A stretch of 64,000 nucleotides of DNA from Guptibacillus hwajinpoensis (GTDB taxonomy: Bacteria > Bacillota > Bacilli > Bacillales > Guptibacillaceae): the NCBI RefSeq assembly GCF_020524165.1, contig NZ_JAIVKU010000004.1, positions 434,001 to 498,000 on the forward strand. The letters run 5' to 3'. The notes beneath the pieces are model-generated. The model made no database searches. It saw only the letters and a list, made by a program, of their open reading frames with translations, and was not told the DNA's origin. Shown in pieces: positions 9,447 to 18,271 of this stretch (position 1 is its first letter; the number at the start of each line of letters is the position of its first letter). The position numbers and the translations under genes were made by a program.

Positions 9447-10733
9447 ATGGAAACGATAACGAAAGCACATAGCCTTAAGGGAACTGTTGTCATACCTGGG
9501 GATAAATCCATATCACACCGTGCAATTATGTTTGGTTCGATAGCAAATGGCACGACACATATTACGAATTTTTTACCAGGAGCAGACTGTTTAAGCACGA
9601 TTTCTTGTTTTAAGCAAATGGGGATTCATATTGAACAGGATGGCGCTTCTGTTGTGGTAGAAGGGAAAGGTATGGATGGGCTAAAAGAGCCCTCACAGCT
9701 TCTTGATGTAGGGAACTCTGGCACAACATTTCGTTTAATGATGGGATTACTTGCAGGCAGGCCATTCCATTCGGTTTTAGCGGGGGATGAATCGATTGCT
9801 AAACGACCGATGAATCGTGTAACAGTGCCCTTAACACAAATGGGGGCAATTATAGATGGGAGAGAACAGGGGACGTTCGCACCAATTTCAATTCGAGGTG
9901 GAAATTTGAAAGGCATTACATATGAGTCCCCCGTCGCTAGTGCTCAAGTTAAATCAGGCATTCTTCTAGCTGGCCTTCAAGCTGAGGGAGAAACAACTGT
10001 ATCTGAAACACATCGCTCTAGAAACCACACTGAAAATATGCTCGAAAGTTTTGGAGTAAAGGTGAAGAGAGAAGGTCTTTCAGTCAGTGTAGAAGGGGGT
10101 CAACAGCTTACGGCAACAAATGTTGAAGTACCTGGTGACATTTCATCGGCTGCTTTTTTCCTCGTTGCAGGTGCAATCGTTCCAGATAGCACAATCACTC
10201 TTTTAAATGTGGGGATAAATGAAACAAGATCTGGAATTATCGATGTACTCCAACAAATGGGTGCTGATCTGTCGATTAAAAATAGACGCGTAGTAAACCA
10301 GGAAGAAGTAGCGGACCTTACAATTTCTACGAGTAATCTTACTAATACTTCTATTGAAGGAGATATCATTCCGAGATTAATTGATGAGTTGCCGATTATT
10401 GCGCTACTCGCCACTCAGGCGAAAGGTAAGACGGTGATTCGAAATGCAGAAGAGTTGAAGGTTAAAGAAACAAACCGAATTGATGCGGTCGTCGACGCAT
10501 TACAATCGTTAGGTGCATCAATCACAGGTACACCAGATGGTATGGTTATTGAAGGCCCTACGCCTCTCCATGGGGGACGCGTTTCGAGTTTAGGTGATCA
10601 TCGGATCGGCATGATGCTTGCTGTCGCTGGATGTATAACAGATGGCGCAGTAGAGCTCGAATTACCTGAAGCCATAAAAGTGTCGTATCCTGACTTTTTT
10701 GAACATTTAAAGCAACTACAAGCAGGTTCCTAG
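9447..10733 (+). CDS. aroA: EPSP synthase (3-phosphoshikimate 1-carboxyvinyltransferase)
   Basis: Joins PEP and shikimate-3-phosphate, the glyphosate target; called aroE in older B. subtilis naming. About 428 residues with [56 protein letters not shown] and [11 protein letters not shown]. The PEP-site sequence GNSGTTFR with GLLAG resembles class II, glyphosate-tolerant enzymes. ATG 9447 is favoured (9-nt spacing from AAGGAG); ATG 9441 is too close. Last gene before a strong terminator that overlaps its stop. Confidence 0.95.
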   Translation: METITKAHSLKGTVVIPGDKSISHRAIMFGSIANGTTHITNFLPGADCLSTISCFKQMGIHIEQDGASVVVEGKGMDGLKEPSQLLDVGNSGTTFRLMMGLLAGRPFHSVLAGDESIAKRPMNRVTVPLTQMGAIIDGREQGTFAPISIRGGNLKGITYESPVASAQVKSGILLAGLQAEGETTVSETHRSRNHTENMLESFGVKVKREGLSVSVEGGQQLTATNVEVPGDISSAAFFLVAGAIVPDSTITLLNVGINETRSGIIDVLQQMGADLSIKNRRVVNQEEVADLTISTSNLTNTSIEGDIIPRLIDELPIIALLATQAKGKTVIRNAEELKVKETNRIDAVVDALQSLGASITGTPDGMVIEGPTPLHGGRVSSLGDHRIGMMLAVAGCITDGAVELELPEAIKVSYPDFFEHLKQLQAGS

Positions 10734-10747
10734 GACCTGCTTGTTTA
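10719..10747 (+). terminator. Supraoperon terminator
   Basis: CAAGCAGGT (10719-10727) pairs with ACCTGCTTG (10735-10743), followed by TTTAGTTTT. The aroA stop TAG lies in the loop. Ends the aro-trp-his-tyr transcript. Confidence 0.85.
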
Positions 10748-10798
10748 GTTTTGAGTGATGTTCTTTTAAAAAAGTTACGTAATTTTCTAAACAATCTG

Positions 10799-10826
10799 TT
10801 GATTTTATGAATTTCCCTGTTATACT
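10799..10826 (+). promoter_or_regulatory. Candidate promoter upstream of a short leader
   Basis: TTGATT (10799-10804), 16-bp spacer, TATACT (10821-10826). It lies between two terminators and would produce either a leader for ypiA or a short RNA of about 90 nt ending at the next terminator. Confidence 0.5.
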
Positions 10827-10871
10827 AAGGATAGTAATGGTTTCTCTCCACTCCTATCCATATTTATTTTG

Positions 10872-10922
10872 TCCCTGTGTTTTGAAAGCGTTAACAAAAG
10901 CTTTCTACACAGGGAATTTTTT
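10872..10922 (+). terminator. Strong hairpin terminator containing a cre-like site
   Basis: TCCCTGTGT (10872-10880) pairs with ACACAGGGA (10907-10915); inside, GAAAGC (10884-10889) pairs with GCTTTC (10900-10905); then A and a run of seven T. Lying downstream of a predicted promoter and upstream of ypiA, it could be an attenuator or the end of a short RNA. Confidence 0.8.
10883..10896 (+). promoter_or_regulatory. Candidate CcpA operator (cre)
   Basis: TGAAAGCGTTAACA differs by one base from the classic amyO cre TGTAAGCGTTAACA and fits the general cre pattern with central CG. It lies about 50 nt downstream of the predicted start, where CcpA binding would act as a roadblock. The match is seen; CcpA control is inferred. 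Part of the site also forms the inner terminator stem, so the similarity could be incidental. Confidence 0.5.
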
Positions 10923-10932
10923 TCATTGAATT

Positions 10933-11091
10933 TTGAATGATACTTTATTACCCACTGAAAATCTGCAAATAAATTTAGGCAGTGAAGTTGAAGATAACGA
11001 ATTTCTTGATTATGATGGAGAAGAACTATTCATTTTAAGACTTCATGTGAATGCTTGTAATGGAATGCTTTTATTTACTAGAAGAGAATGA
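10933..11091 (+). CDS. Possible small unknown ORF
   Basis: An open frame of 52 codons from TTG 10933 to TGA 11089-11091, with a peptide rich in acidic residues and ending FTRRE. No convincing ribosome binding site precedes it, and I recognise no family. It occupies the gap between the terminator and ypiA. It may be a remnant or chance. The rest of the 10734-11164 gap holds only the promoter, cre and terminator listed. Confidence 0.2.
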   Translation: MNDTLLPTENLQINLGSEVEDNEFLDYDGEELFILRLHVNACNGMLLFTRRE

Positions 11092-11164
11092 AAAAAGCAT
11101 TTAATGAAAAGCAGTACCGGAAGTCATTTAAATAATAAAGTAGTGTTAGAAGGAGTTTTGGAGC

Positions 11165-12439
11165 GTGGATCGTCTTAAACAAGCTGTCTCATTAATTGAG
11201 TCGGGGAATTTTGAAAAAGGTTTAAAAGAATTAAAAGAAGTACGAAAAGAAGCTGATCACGAAAGCTTATACGATCTTTCCAATATTTACTACAGCCTTG
11301 GACTTATTGAAGATTCCAGAGATGTTGTAGAAGAGTTACTTATTCATTACCCAAATGAAGGAGAATTACTTGTACAAGCAGCTGAATGCTATGTTGATCT
11401 TGAACAAGAACAAGAAGCAATCGCTGCTTTAAATAAAATTGATGAAAATGATGCTGCGTATCCGCCGGCACTTCTCTTATTAGCTGATCTTTATCAAACA
11501 GAAGGATTAGAAGAAGTGGCGGAGCAGAAACTATTGGAAGCGAAGCGACTTTCTCCAGATGAACCAATTATCGATTTTGGACTTGGGGAATTCTACTTAA
11601 CACAAGGTCATCATTTAAAAGCTGTTCCTTATTACGAAGCTGTTCTTGGAACAAAAGGAGAGCTTGCGAATGAAAATATCGAAATTAGATTGGCAGAAGC
11701 TTTAAGTGGTAGTGGTCAATTTGAAGAGGCGCTTACTTATTATGAGAAAGGTTTAGAAAATGCTCGTGAAATCAATGCGCTGTTTGGATATGGGTTTACA
11801 GCCCTTCAAATCAACGAATATCGAAAAGCCATTAATGCGTTTAATGAACTAAAAGAGCTAGACCCACAATATAGTACGCTTTATCCTTACCTTGCAAAAG
11901 CTTATGAAGAAGAAGGTGCGGTAGCCGAAGCAATCGAGGTACTTGCTCAAGGAATTAAATTTGATGAATTTAATGAAGAGTTATATTTGCAAGCTAGTAG
12001 ATTAACATTCAAAACGCATGATAATGCCAGTGGTGAGCAATACTTACGTGAGTTACTTGCCATCAATCCTGCTCATATTGAAGCTGCGAAGACGCTAGCC
12101 GCCTACTTGAAAACAGAGGAACGATATGAAGATATTTTAGATCTTCTTCGAAATATTGAGGAAGGTGATCAGAATGATCCATACCTTGATTGGTCAGCTG
12201 CAACAGCATATGCGCAGGTAGAGGAGTATAAAGATGCCATAAAACGCTATGAAAACGCATATACTTATTTCAGACAGGATCCAATCTTCCTGGAGGAATA
12301 TGGTGCGTTCTTAATTGAAGAAGGTAGAAGAGAGGAAGCGGTAAGAGTTTTCAAGCTTGCTCTAGAATTAGACCCATCGCTCGTTCATCTCGAAGAAGAA
12401 ATTTTGCGATTTGAAGAGGAAACTTTCAAAGAGGATTAA
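11165..12439 (+). CDS. ypiA: TPR-repeat protein YpiA
   Basis: 424 residues made almost entirely of tetratricopeptide repeats (about 34-residue helix pairs, for example ALTYYEKGLENAREINALFG and AIKRYENAYTYFRQDPIFL), acidic, with no signal peptide: a soluble scaffold for protein contacts. GTG 11165 with AAGGAG at 9-nt spacing. The position directly after aroA and before ypiB matches B. subtilis ypiA. The biochemical role is not established. A terminator and cre-like element upstream may control entry into this gene. Confidence 0.88.
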   Translation: MDRLKQAVSLIESGNFEKGLKELKEVRKEADHESLYDLSNIYYSLGLIEDSRDVVEELLIHYPNEGELLVQAAECYVDLEQEQEAIAALNKIDENDAAYPPALLLLADLYQTEGLEEVAEQKLLEAKRLSPDEPIIDFGLGEFYLTQGHHLKAVPYYEAVLGTKGELANENIEIRLAEALSGSGQFEEALTYYEKGLENAREINALFGYGFTALQINEYRKAINAFNELKELDPQYSTLYPYLAKAYEEEGAVAEAIEVLAQGIKFDEFNEELYLQASRLTFKTHDNASGEQYLRELLAINPAHIEAAKTLAAYLKTEERYEDILDLLRNIEEGDQNDPYLDWSAATAYAQVEEYKDAIKRYENAYTYFRQDPIFLEEYGAFLIEEGRREEAVRVFKLALELDPSLVHLEEEILRFEEETFKED

Positions 12440-12507
12440 AGGGGAAGAAGGAAATTTATCTTCAATGACGAATTCTTACATTAGGAAAATCTCAGGGAGG
12501 AATCGCT

Positions 12508-13044
12508 ATGAGCAGCTCCGTTTCTGTCGTTGAAAAGAAAGACTTTCTGAAATGGTTTTTAAAGAAATATCAAGTGAAGAAACGTGAATGTGTCTGGCTT
12601 CTAAATTATTTAATAAGTGATGAAGTGTTGATGGGGAATGTTCATTTTGTTGAAAACGCTGAATTTTGTCCAAAAGCGCTTGTGATCTCCACCCACTGTG
12701 TAGAAAATGCTCCTTTTCGTTTTTATAAACACAACATCATCACGACAGACCCTGAAAAGTCTTTTCATGATATTCGCTTGAATCAGGACGAGCCTATTTA
12801 CATCCAGCTAAACTTCAAAAGTAAAAATGTATCTCCCCATTATGTAGCTGTACTGGAAGAAAATCCATTTTTGCCAGAGAATATGGCGGCTGATAAAAAG
12901 TATTCGTTCATGGCTGAAATGGTTCTCGATGAATCATTTACGCGGTTTAAAAAGGAGTCTATTTTAAAACAAATTGATGAGGCGCTGGATCGAAATGATG
13001 AAATGGCGTTTATTCATTTAAGTAAGCAATTAAGTAACTTATAA
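12508..13044 (+). CDS. ypiB: UPF0302 protein YpiB with IDEAL domain
   Basis: 178 residues: an N-terminal YpiB (UPF0302) domain, with [20 protein letters not shown] at the start, then a C-terminal IDEAL domain of about 35 residues ([20 protein letters not shown]), named for the IDxAL core. The molecular function is unclear; a role affecting cytochrome bc abundance has been suggested for B. subtilis YpiB, which fits the qcr genes nearby. ATG 12508 follows AGGGAGG by 7 nt. A terminator follows at once. Confidence 0.9.
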   Translation: MSSSVSVVEKKDFLKWFLKKYQVKKRECVWLLNYLISDEVLMGNVHFVENAEFCPKALVISTHCVENAPFRFYKHNIITTDPEKSFHDIRLNQDEPIYIQLNFKSKNVSPHYVAVLEENPFLPENMAADKKYSFMAEMVLDESFTRFKKESILKQIDEALDRNDEMAFIHLSKQLSNL

Positions 13045-13070
13045 CCCTTGAGGTATTCAAGGGTTTTTTG
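13043..13070 (+). terminator. Terminator after ypiB
   Basis: AACCCTTGA (13043-13051), loop GGTAT, TCAAGGGTT (13057-13065), then TTTTT. Separates ypiA-ypiB from the GNAT gene. Confidence 0.85.
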
Positions 13071-13221
13071 TTTGGTTCATTTTCCATAGATGTTTGGAAC
13101 GTGCGTTCGAGGATAATCCTTCAGTGGCGTCTTAACTGATGATATACTAGAAAATGATAGGAAGTAGGGAGGGCTGATAAAAACATGTTGATTAGAACGG
13201 TCTTAGTAAGGAGGTACCGTG

Positions 13222-14052
13222 TTGATTCGAAGATTGACAAGTAAGGATATTCCCGTTGTTAAAGAAATGCCAACAGGTTTAGAAGAAGATTATGTTAGCA
13301 GAATACTTCATAGGCTCATAGAAGAAGAGACCATAATGGGCTATTTTCATAACGAAAAGCTTGTCGGTATAGCAGGAATGACAATGTTTGAACGAGAAGC
13401 AGTCGTTCTAGGACGGTTACGTACACATGTTGATTATCGGAACAAGGGGATTGCTTCTGCCTTAATGAATACGTTAAAAAATGAGGCATTTAATCATCAG
13501 ATGGTAACCTGGGTTGGCTATGCTACAGAAGAGTACAATACGGCAGGTAACCGTTTAGCGCCACATTTAGAGATGCACCTTGAAGCAAAAGTTGTCTCTT
13601 CACTCGTCAGTCCTTATGTTATGATGGGACAAACCACTACAGAACCTTTCGAACGAGTAGTGACAGCGGATAAAAAAACAATCATCGAAAAATACTGGAA
13701 GAAAAATAAAGCGACATTTTTTCCTTACTCCATCTATTATCCGCTTCCATATTTACCAATTCTATCTCCCGCTTATTTAAATAAAGTAGAGCTGTTTGTA
13801 AATGGTAGTGGTGGGTTTATGATCATGAAAGAAGAGAAAGGTGCTTCGTATTTACATCTGAAAGTTTTTAATGAAACAACCCTTTACAATAAAACAATGT
13901 GGGACATGGTTAATGCGCATGCTAGTGAAGAAGCAAGAACCATTTGGGTTGATTTACCCATACAGCAAGCAAAGTGGCTAGAACCTTATTCGCATCAAAC
14001 CATTTGGCATTTATATGGACAAAAAAGGAGTTTGCAAAATGAAATGGACTGA
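13222..14052 (+). CDS. GNAT-family N-acetyltransferase
   Basis: About 276 residues. The N-terminal acetyltransferase domain has the acetyl-CoA loop in VVLGRLRTHVDYRNKGIASALM (the R-N-K-G-I-A core, a variant of QxxGxG/A). The C-terminal 130 residues show no motif I recognise. TTG 13222 is preferred over GTG 13219 because AAGGAGGT ends 6 nt before it. It lies between ypiB and ypiF, where B. subtilis has no such gene, and overlaps ypiF by 14 nt. Substrate unknown. Confidence 0.82.
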   Translation: MIRRLTSKDIPVVKEMPTGLEEDYVSRILHRLIEEETIMGYFHNEKLVGIAGMTMFEREAVVLGRLRTHVDYRNKGIASALMNTLKNEAFNHQMVTWVGYATEEYNTAGNRLAPHLEMHLEAKVVSSLVSPYVMMGQTTTEPFERVVTADKKTIIEKYWKKNKATFFPYSIYYPLPYLPILSPAYLNKVELFVNGSGGFMIMKEEKGASYLHLKVFNETTLYNKTMWDMVNAHASEEARTIWVDLPIQQAKWLEPYSHQTIWHLYGQKRSLQNEMD

Positions 14053-14509
14053 AGCAGACATCGCGCTATTTGAAAAAGAAAAAGAATATGTTGATACAGC
14101 CGTTCTTCCACTCGTTCCGATTTCAATGACGAACAATATGAAAACAACAGTTTCTATGGGAGAATATATCTCCATTATTTCAAGTGAACTAGAACGACAA
14201 TTGAAAGGTCGTCTACTATTACTACCTGCCTTTACATATTTAAGTTCAGAGGAACAAGCTACAACGAAGGACCGTTTGAAAAAGGTAGAGGAAGAATTGA
14301 TGCTTGGAGGTATACAGCATATTATCACGTTAACTGCTGATGTAAATTGGAAGCAGGTGGAGGATCAGGTTTCAAGTGCGCTTTTATGGATGCCTGCGAT
14401 TCCACTTGAACACATGGATGAACAATATAAAATGGAAACGGTATCAGCTCAAGTAAAGCAAGTTTTACAATTTGTAACAAATACGTGGCAAAGTAATATA
14501 AATAGTTGA
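14039..14509 (+). CDS. ypiF: DUF2487 protein YpiF
   Basis: 156 residues, soluble, start MKWTEADIALFEKEKEYVDTA, assigned to YpiF/DUF2487 by similarity and by its place just before qcrA. Function unknown; conserved next to the cytochrome bc genes in Bacillaceae. ATG 14039 follows AAGGAG by 8 nt, inside the end of the GNAT gene. The gap before qcrA holds a clear promoter, so ypiF and qcrA are at least partly separate units. Confidence 0.85.
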   Translation: MKWTEADIALFEKEKEYVDTAVLPLVPISMTNNMKTTVSMGEYISIISSELERQLKGRLLLLPAFTYLSSEEQATTKDRLKKVEEELMLGGIQHIITLTADVNWKQVEDQVSSALLWMPAIPLEHMDEQYKMETVSAQVKQVLQFVTNTWQSNINS

Positions 14510-14539
14510 TTTGTGGCATGCTAAAGACCAATCACAATA

Positions 14540-14569
14540 TTGACAGAGCAAGACTGACTACGCTATCAT
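14540..14569 (+). promoter_or_regulatory. qcrABC promoter
   Basis: TTGACA (14540-14545), 18-bp spacer, TATCAT (14564-14569), giving a leader of about 65 nt before qcrA. Sigma-A type. Other regulators of qcr are not obvious in the sequence. Confidence 0.7.
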
Positions 14570-14641
14570 AGGAATGTCCTAGTTATATGTGTGTATTATT
14601 ATGTCCGGCTGGACTGACTTCATAGGATAGGGGGGAAACCA

Positions 14642-15139
14642 ATGGCGAAGAAGAAGGAAGTAACAAGACGCCAATTTCTAAACTACAGCCTGACTGGTGT
14701 CGGCGGTTTTATGGCAGCAGGGATGCTCATGCCGATGGTTCGTTTTGCAATTGATCCATTGTTAAAAGAAGGAGCCAAGCAGGATTTTGTACCTGTTATG
14801 GACACAAGTGAGATTACGAACAAACCAGTTCGTAAAGAATTCAAAATTGACCAGGTTGATGGTTGGTATGAATCTGAGGTCACACAATCCGCCTGGGTTT
14901 ACAAAGATGAAAAAGACGAAATTGTCGCTCTTTCACCAGTTTGTAAACACCTGGGTTGTACGGTGGATTGGGCTTCAAATGCAGCATATCCTGATCAGTT
15001 TTATTGTCCGTGCCACGGTGGTCGTTACACAAAAGACGGTGTGAACGTAAAAGGTACACCGCCACTAGCGCCGCTTGATGTTTACAACAAGAAAGTTGAA
15101 GATGGAAAACTTTACCTCGGAAAACCTGAACCACGTTAG
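14642..15139 (+). CDS. qcrA: Menaquinol:cytochrome c reductase Rieske iron-sulfur subunit
   Basis: 2Fe-2S subunit of the Bacillus b6c-type complex that passes electrons from menaquinol to cytochrome c. 165 residues: a Tat-like N-terminus (TRRQFLN) with one membrane anchor at about residues 17-37, then the Rieske fold with CKHLGC (C101, H103) and CPCHGG (C122, H125). ATG 14642 follows GGGGGG. First gene of qcrABC. Confidence 0.96.
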   Translation: MAKKKEVTRRQFLNYSLTGVGGFMAAGMLMPMVRFAIDPLLKEGAKQDFVPVMDTSEITNKPVRKEFKIDQVDGWYESEVTQSAWVYKDEKDEIVALSPVCKHLGCTVDWASNAAYPDQFYCPCHGGRYTKDGVNVKGTPPLAPLDVYNKKVEDGKLYLGKPEPR

Positions 15140-15151
15140 GGGGCGTAATCT

Positions 15152-15823
15152 ATGTTAAATAAAATCTATGATTGGGTAGATGAACGCTTAGATATTACGC
15201 CGATGTGGCGCGATATTGCAGATCACGAAGTGCCAGAGCACGTAAACCCTGCTCATCACTTTTCAGCGTTTGTTTATTGTTTTGGCGGTTTAACGTTTTT
15301 TATTACTGTAATTCAAATTCTTTCCGGGATGTTCCTAACCATGTACTATGTACCTGACATTGTAAACGCCTGGGAGTCTGTTTACTATCTTCAGAATGAA
15401 GTAGCATTCGGACAAATTGTAAGGGGAATGCACCATTGGGGAGCCAGTCTCGTAATCGTTATGATGTTTCTACATACCCTTCGCGTATTCTTTACCGGCT
15501 CTTACAAAAAACCTCGTGAATTAAACTGGGTTGTTGGTGTATTGATTTTCTTCGTAATGCTTGGTTTAGGATTTACGGGATATCTTTTACCATGGGATAT
15601 GAAAGCGCTATTTGCGACTAAAGTTGGTCTTGAAATAGCGGTAACAATTCCTGTTGTAGGTGAATGGGCAAAAACCCTTCTAGCAGGTGGAGAAATCATT
15701 GGAGCGCAAACTCTTGCACGATTCTTTGCGATTCATGTCTTCTTCTTACCAGCTGCACTTCTTGGATTGCTTGCTGCTCACTTTATCATGATTCGTAAGC
15801 AGGGTATTTCTGGCCCTCTTTAA
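15152..15823 (+). CDS. qcrB: Menaquinol:cytochrome c reductase cytochrome b subunit (N-terminal b6 type)
   Basis: 223 residues with four predicted membrane helices, equivalent to cytochrome b6. Haem-ligand helices are visible: MHHWGASLVIVMMFLHTLRVFFTG, and FAIHVFFLPAALLGLLAAHF in the fourth helix. GYLLPWD lies between. Quinol oxidation with the QcrA Rieske centre occurs at the outer membrane face. It starts 12 nt after qcrA, behind GGGGGCG. Confidence 0.96.
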   Translation: MLNKIYDWVDERLDITPMWRDIADHEVPEHVNPAHHFSAFVYCFGGLTFFITVIQILSGMFLTMYYVPDIVNAWESVYYLQNEVAFGQIVRGMHHWGASLVIVMMFLHTLRVFFTGSYKKPRELNWVVGVLIFFVMLGLGFTGYLLPWDMKALFATKVGLEIAVTIPVVGEWAKTLLAGGEIIGAQTLARFFAIHVFFLPAALLGLLAAHFIMIRKQGISGPL

Positions 15824-15887
15824 AAAGTATTTTAAGGAACTTATATTTAATTGACGACACAATTTTTTATACGAAGGAGGGGGACAG

Positions 15888-16655
15888 ATGCATCGCGGAA
15901 AAGGAATGAAGTTTGTTGGCGACTCGCGTATCCCTGCGCAGAGAAAGCCTAACATTCCAAAAGATTATTCAGAGTACCCCGGCAAAACAGAAGCGTTTTG
16001 GCCGAACTTCTTGTTAAAAGAGTGGATGGTAGGTGCGGTATTCCTAATCGGTTACTTAGCTCTAACAATCGCCCATCCATCTCCGCTTGAGCGTGTAGCG
16101 GACCCTACCGATGCCACGTATACACCACTTCCTGACTGGTACTTTCTCTTTCTTTACCAGCTCTTGAAGTACAAATTTGCAGCTGGTGACTATACACTTG
16201 TAGGTACAGTCGTTATGCCAGGCCTTGCATTTGGTGCACTTCTTCTTGCTCCTTGGCTTGATCGAGGTCCTGAAAGAAGACCTGCTAAGCGACCTGTAGC
16301 AACAGCATTAATGCTTCTTGGTCTTATTTCAACAGTTTACCTAACATGGGAATCAGTTGTAACGCATGACTGGGAGAAAGCTGCTAAGCAAGGGGAAATT
16401 GTTGAAGCTGAGGTAGACAAAGAGTCTGAAGGTTATGCCATTTACTCCGGACAATCTTGTATTGGATGCCATGGTGATAGTCTTCAGGGAGGATCAGGTC
16501 CATCACTTCTTGAAACAAAACAAACGAAAGAATCCATTATGGACATTGCTGTAAACGGAATCGGCGGAATGCCAGCAAATGCTTTTAAAGGTTCTGATGA
16601 GGAACGTGAAAAGCTAGCTGAATTTATTGCTGAAACGGCTAAGGCAAATCAATAA
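15888..16655 (+). CDS. qcrC: Menaquinol:cytochrome c reductase, subunit IV-cytochrome c fusion
   Basis: 255 residues. The N-terminal part with three membrane helices matches subunit IV of b6f (PDWYFLFLY in place of PEWY, residues 82-90). The C-terminal exported c-type domain has CIGCH (C191, C194, H195) and a likely Met ligand in GGMPANAF. This fusion is the known Bacillus arrangement. An AAGGAGGGG Shine-Dalgarno precedes ATG 15888. A terminator closes qcrABC. Confidence 0.96.
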   Translation: MHRGKGMKFVGDSRIPAQRKPNIPKDYSEYPGKTEAFWPNFLLKEWMVGAVFLIGYLALTIAHPSPLERVADPTDATYTPLPDWYFLFLYQLLKYKFAAGDYTLVGTVVMPGLAFGALLLAPWLDRGPERRPAKRPVATALMLLGLISTVYLTWESVVTHDWEKAAKQGEIVEAEVDKESEGYAIYSGQSCIGCHGDSLQGGSGPSLLETKQTKESIMDIAVNGIGGMPANAFKGSDEEREKLAEFIAETAKANQ

Positions 16656-16659
16656 GATG

Positions 16660-16690
16660 AAAAAGCTGACTGATGCAGTCAGCTTTTTTC
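16660..16690 (+). terminator. qcr terminator
   Basis: AAAAAGCTGACTG (16660-16672), loop ATG, CAGTCAGCTTTTT (16676-16688) with more T. Strong intrinsic terminator. Confidence 0.92.
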
Positions 16691-16737
16691 TAATTTAGCT
16701 TGAACATACTATAAAATCTCTAAAGAAGGAGATCAAG

Positions 16738-17334
16738 ATGATTTCTCAATTCTTTTATTTGCTTAAATCAAAACCTTTTCTCGTATTATTGCTGCTCATC
16801 AATATACCTGGGACAGTATATGGATATTATTGGTACGGATGGCAACTTGCTGACACAAAGCCGATATTTCTACTATTTGTGCCAGACAGTCCTACGGCTA
16901 GTCTTTTCTTTTGTTTTGTATTACTTGCATTTGTTTTTGGGAAAAACTGGCCCCTTATGGAAGGGCTAGCAGCCGTAACGTTATTCAAATATGGCATCTG
17001 GGCAGTCGTCATGAATGGTCTTGTCATGGTTGAAACAGGACAACTTTCTGCAGTTGCGATTATGCTTATCCTCTCGCATTTAGGGATGGCCATTGAAGGC
17101 TTATTATTTACTCCTTTTTATACAATAAAACCCTGGCATTTAGTAGTAGTCTCGATTTGGACATTACATAATGATGTAATTGATTATGTGTTTGGTCAAA
17201 TGCCACGCTATTCGATCTTAAGCGAATATACATCACTCATTGGATATTTTACATTTTGGCTATCGCTACTTTCCCTGGCGATTGTGTATTTCTTAGCCGT
17301 TCGAAAAGGAAAATTGAAGCTCTCAATTCAATAA
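16738..17334 (+). CDS. ypjA: DUF1405 membrane protein YpjA
   Basis: 198 residues with five to six hydrophobic helices and features of DUF1405/YpjA (IPGTVYGYYWYGWQL near the N-terminus, FVPDSPTASLFF, WTLHNDVIDYVFG). Integral membrane protein of unknown role, placed after qcrC as in B. subtilis. AAGAAGGAG precedes ATG 16738. Probably cotranscribed with ypjB, 62 nt downstream. Confidence 0.88.
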   Translation: MISQFFYLLKSKPFLVLLLLINIPGTVYGYYWYGWQLADTKPIFLLFVPDSPTASLFFCFVLLAFVFGKNWPLMEGLAAVTLFKYGIWAVVMNGLVMVETGQLSAVAIMLILSHLGMAIEGLLFTPFYTIKPWHLVVVSIWTLHNDVIDYVFGQMPRYSILSEYTSLIGYFTFWLSLLSLAIVYFLAVRKGKLKLSIQ

Positions 17335-17396
17335 CGTCGATGGTCTACTCTTGTCCATTTCTTCATACATTGAAGTAGGAAGAAGGAGGGACAGGG

Positions 17397-18158
17397 ATGG
17401 GTAGACGATGGCTCCTATTAGTGTTGCTTTTTGCGCTCCCGGTAAATGTACATGCTTCACAAGCCGATACGAAACAAGTCTGGAATGATATAGCCGCAAA
17501 TGTCCTGGAATTTGGTAAGCAAGAGCAGTTTGATCGTTCAAAAATGATGTTGGATAAGTTTTCAACTGTTTTTCCTGGTGATCAGTCAAGTCAGTTATCA
17601 AATACGGAACTTAGAGTGATTCTAAACACACATGATCGAGCGCTCAAAGCTGTGACATCAACGGATGAAGCGAATGACCAGCGAATCCAAGCTTTAACAG
17701 AATTTCGATTAGCAGTTGATGCATTAGTAACAGACAAACAGCCGATATGGCATCAAACAGATGATCAGATTCTTCCATTAATTAATGAAATGGCCACAGC
17801 AATTGAACATGGTGACGTAGATGTTTATAACGCTAGTAAAGACCGCTTTTTAGGAAGTTATAGTGTGATTCGACCTGCACTAGCAATTGACCTATCACCA
17901 GAAACCCAGCAGCGATTGGACTCTCATATTGCATTCATCGAAAGCTATGCATCAGAACGAAATTCAGAATTAACCGGTCAGCTTCAAACGATGTATGATG
18001 ATTTTGAAAAGGCTTATGATCCATCTCATTCTGAAGAGTCTTCTCTTTTATGGTTAATTCTTTCGATTGGTGGAACGATTATTTTGACACTACTGTATGT
18101 GATTTATCGAAAATATAAAGGGGAAAAAGAATCATTGAGGAAGAAACAGGTTGAGTAA
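17397..18158 (+). CDS. ypjB: Sporulation-associated membrane protein YpjB
   Basis: 253 residues: a signal peptide (about residues 1-21, ending VHASQA), a helical extracytoplasmic domain, and a single C-terminal helix (LLWLILSIGGTIILTLLYVIY) followed by a Lys-rich cytoplasmic end. It matches the Bacillus YpjB family annotated as a sporulation protein; its mechanism is unknown. AAGGAGG precedes ATG 17397 at good spacing. Confidence 0.85.
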   Translation: MGRRWLLLVLLFALPVNVHASQADTKQVWNDIAANVLEFGKQEQFDRSKMMLDKFSTVFPGDQSSQLSNTELRVILNTHDRALKAVTSTDEANDQRIQALTEFRLAVDALVTDKQPIWHQTDDQILPLINEMATAIEHGDVDVYNASKDRFLGSYSVIRPALAIDLSPETQQRLDSHIAFIESYASERNSELTGQLQTMYDDFEKAYDPSHSEESSLLWLILSIGGTIILTLLYVIYRKYKGEKESLRKKQVE

Positions 18159-18191
18159 ATTTGAAGATCTTGTGAACCTGAAACAGTGTAA

Positions 18192-18220
18192 TTGACTTTC
18201 CACACAAATTTGACTAAAAT
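18192..18220 (+). promoter_or_regulatory. Promoter of the YugP-type protease gene
   Basis: TTGACT (18192-18197), 17-bp spacer, TAAAAT (18215-18220); sigma-A type, about 50 nt before the start codon. Confidence 0.7.
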
Positions 18221-18271
18221 TGACGTTAATAACAGTTTTAATGCAATTACACATGTGATGGAGGAATGAAA

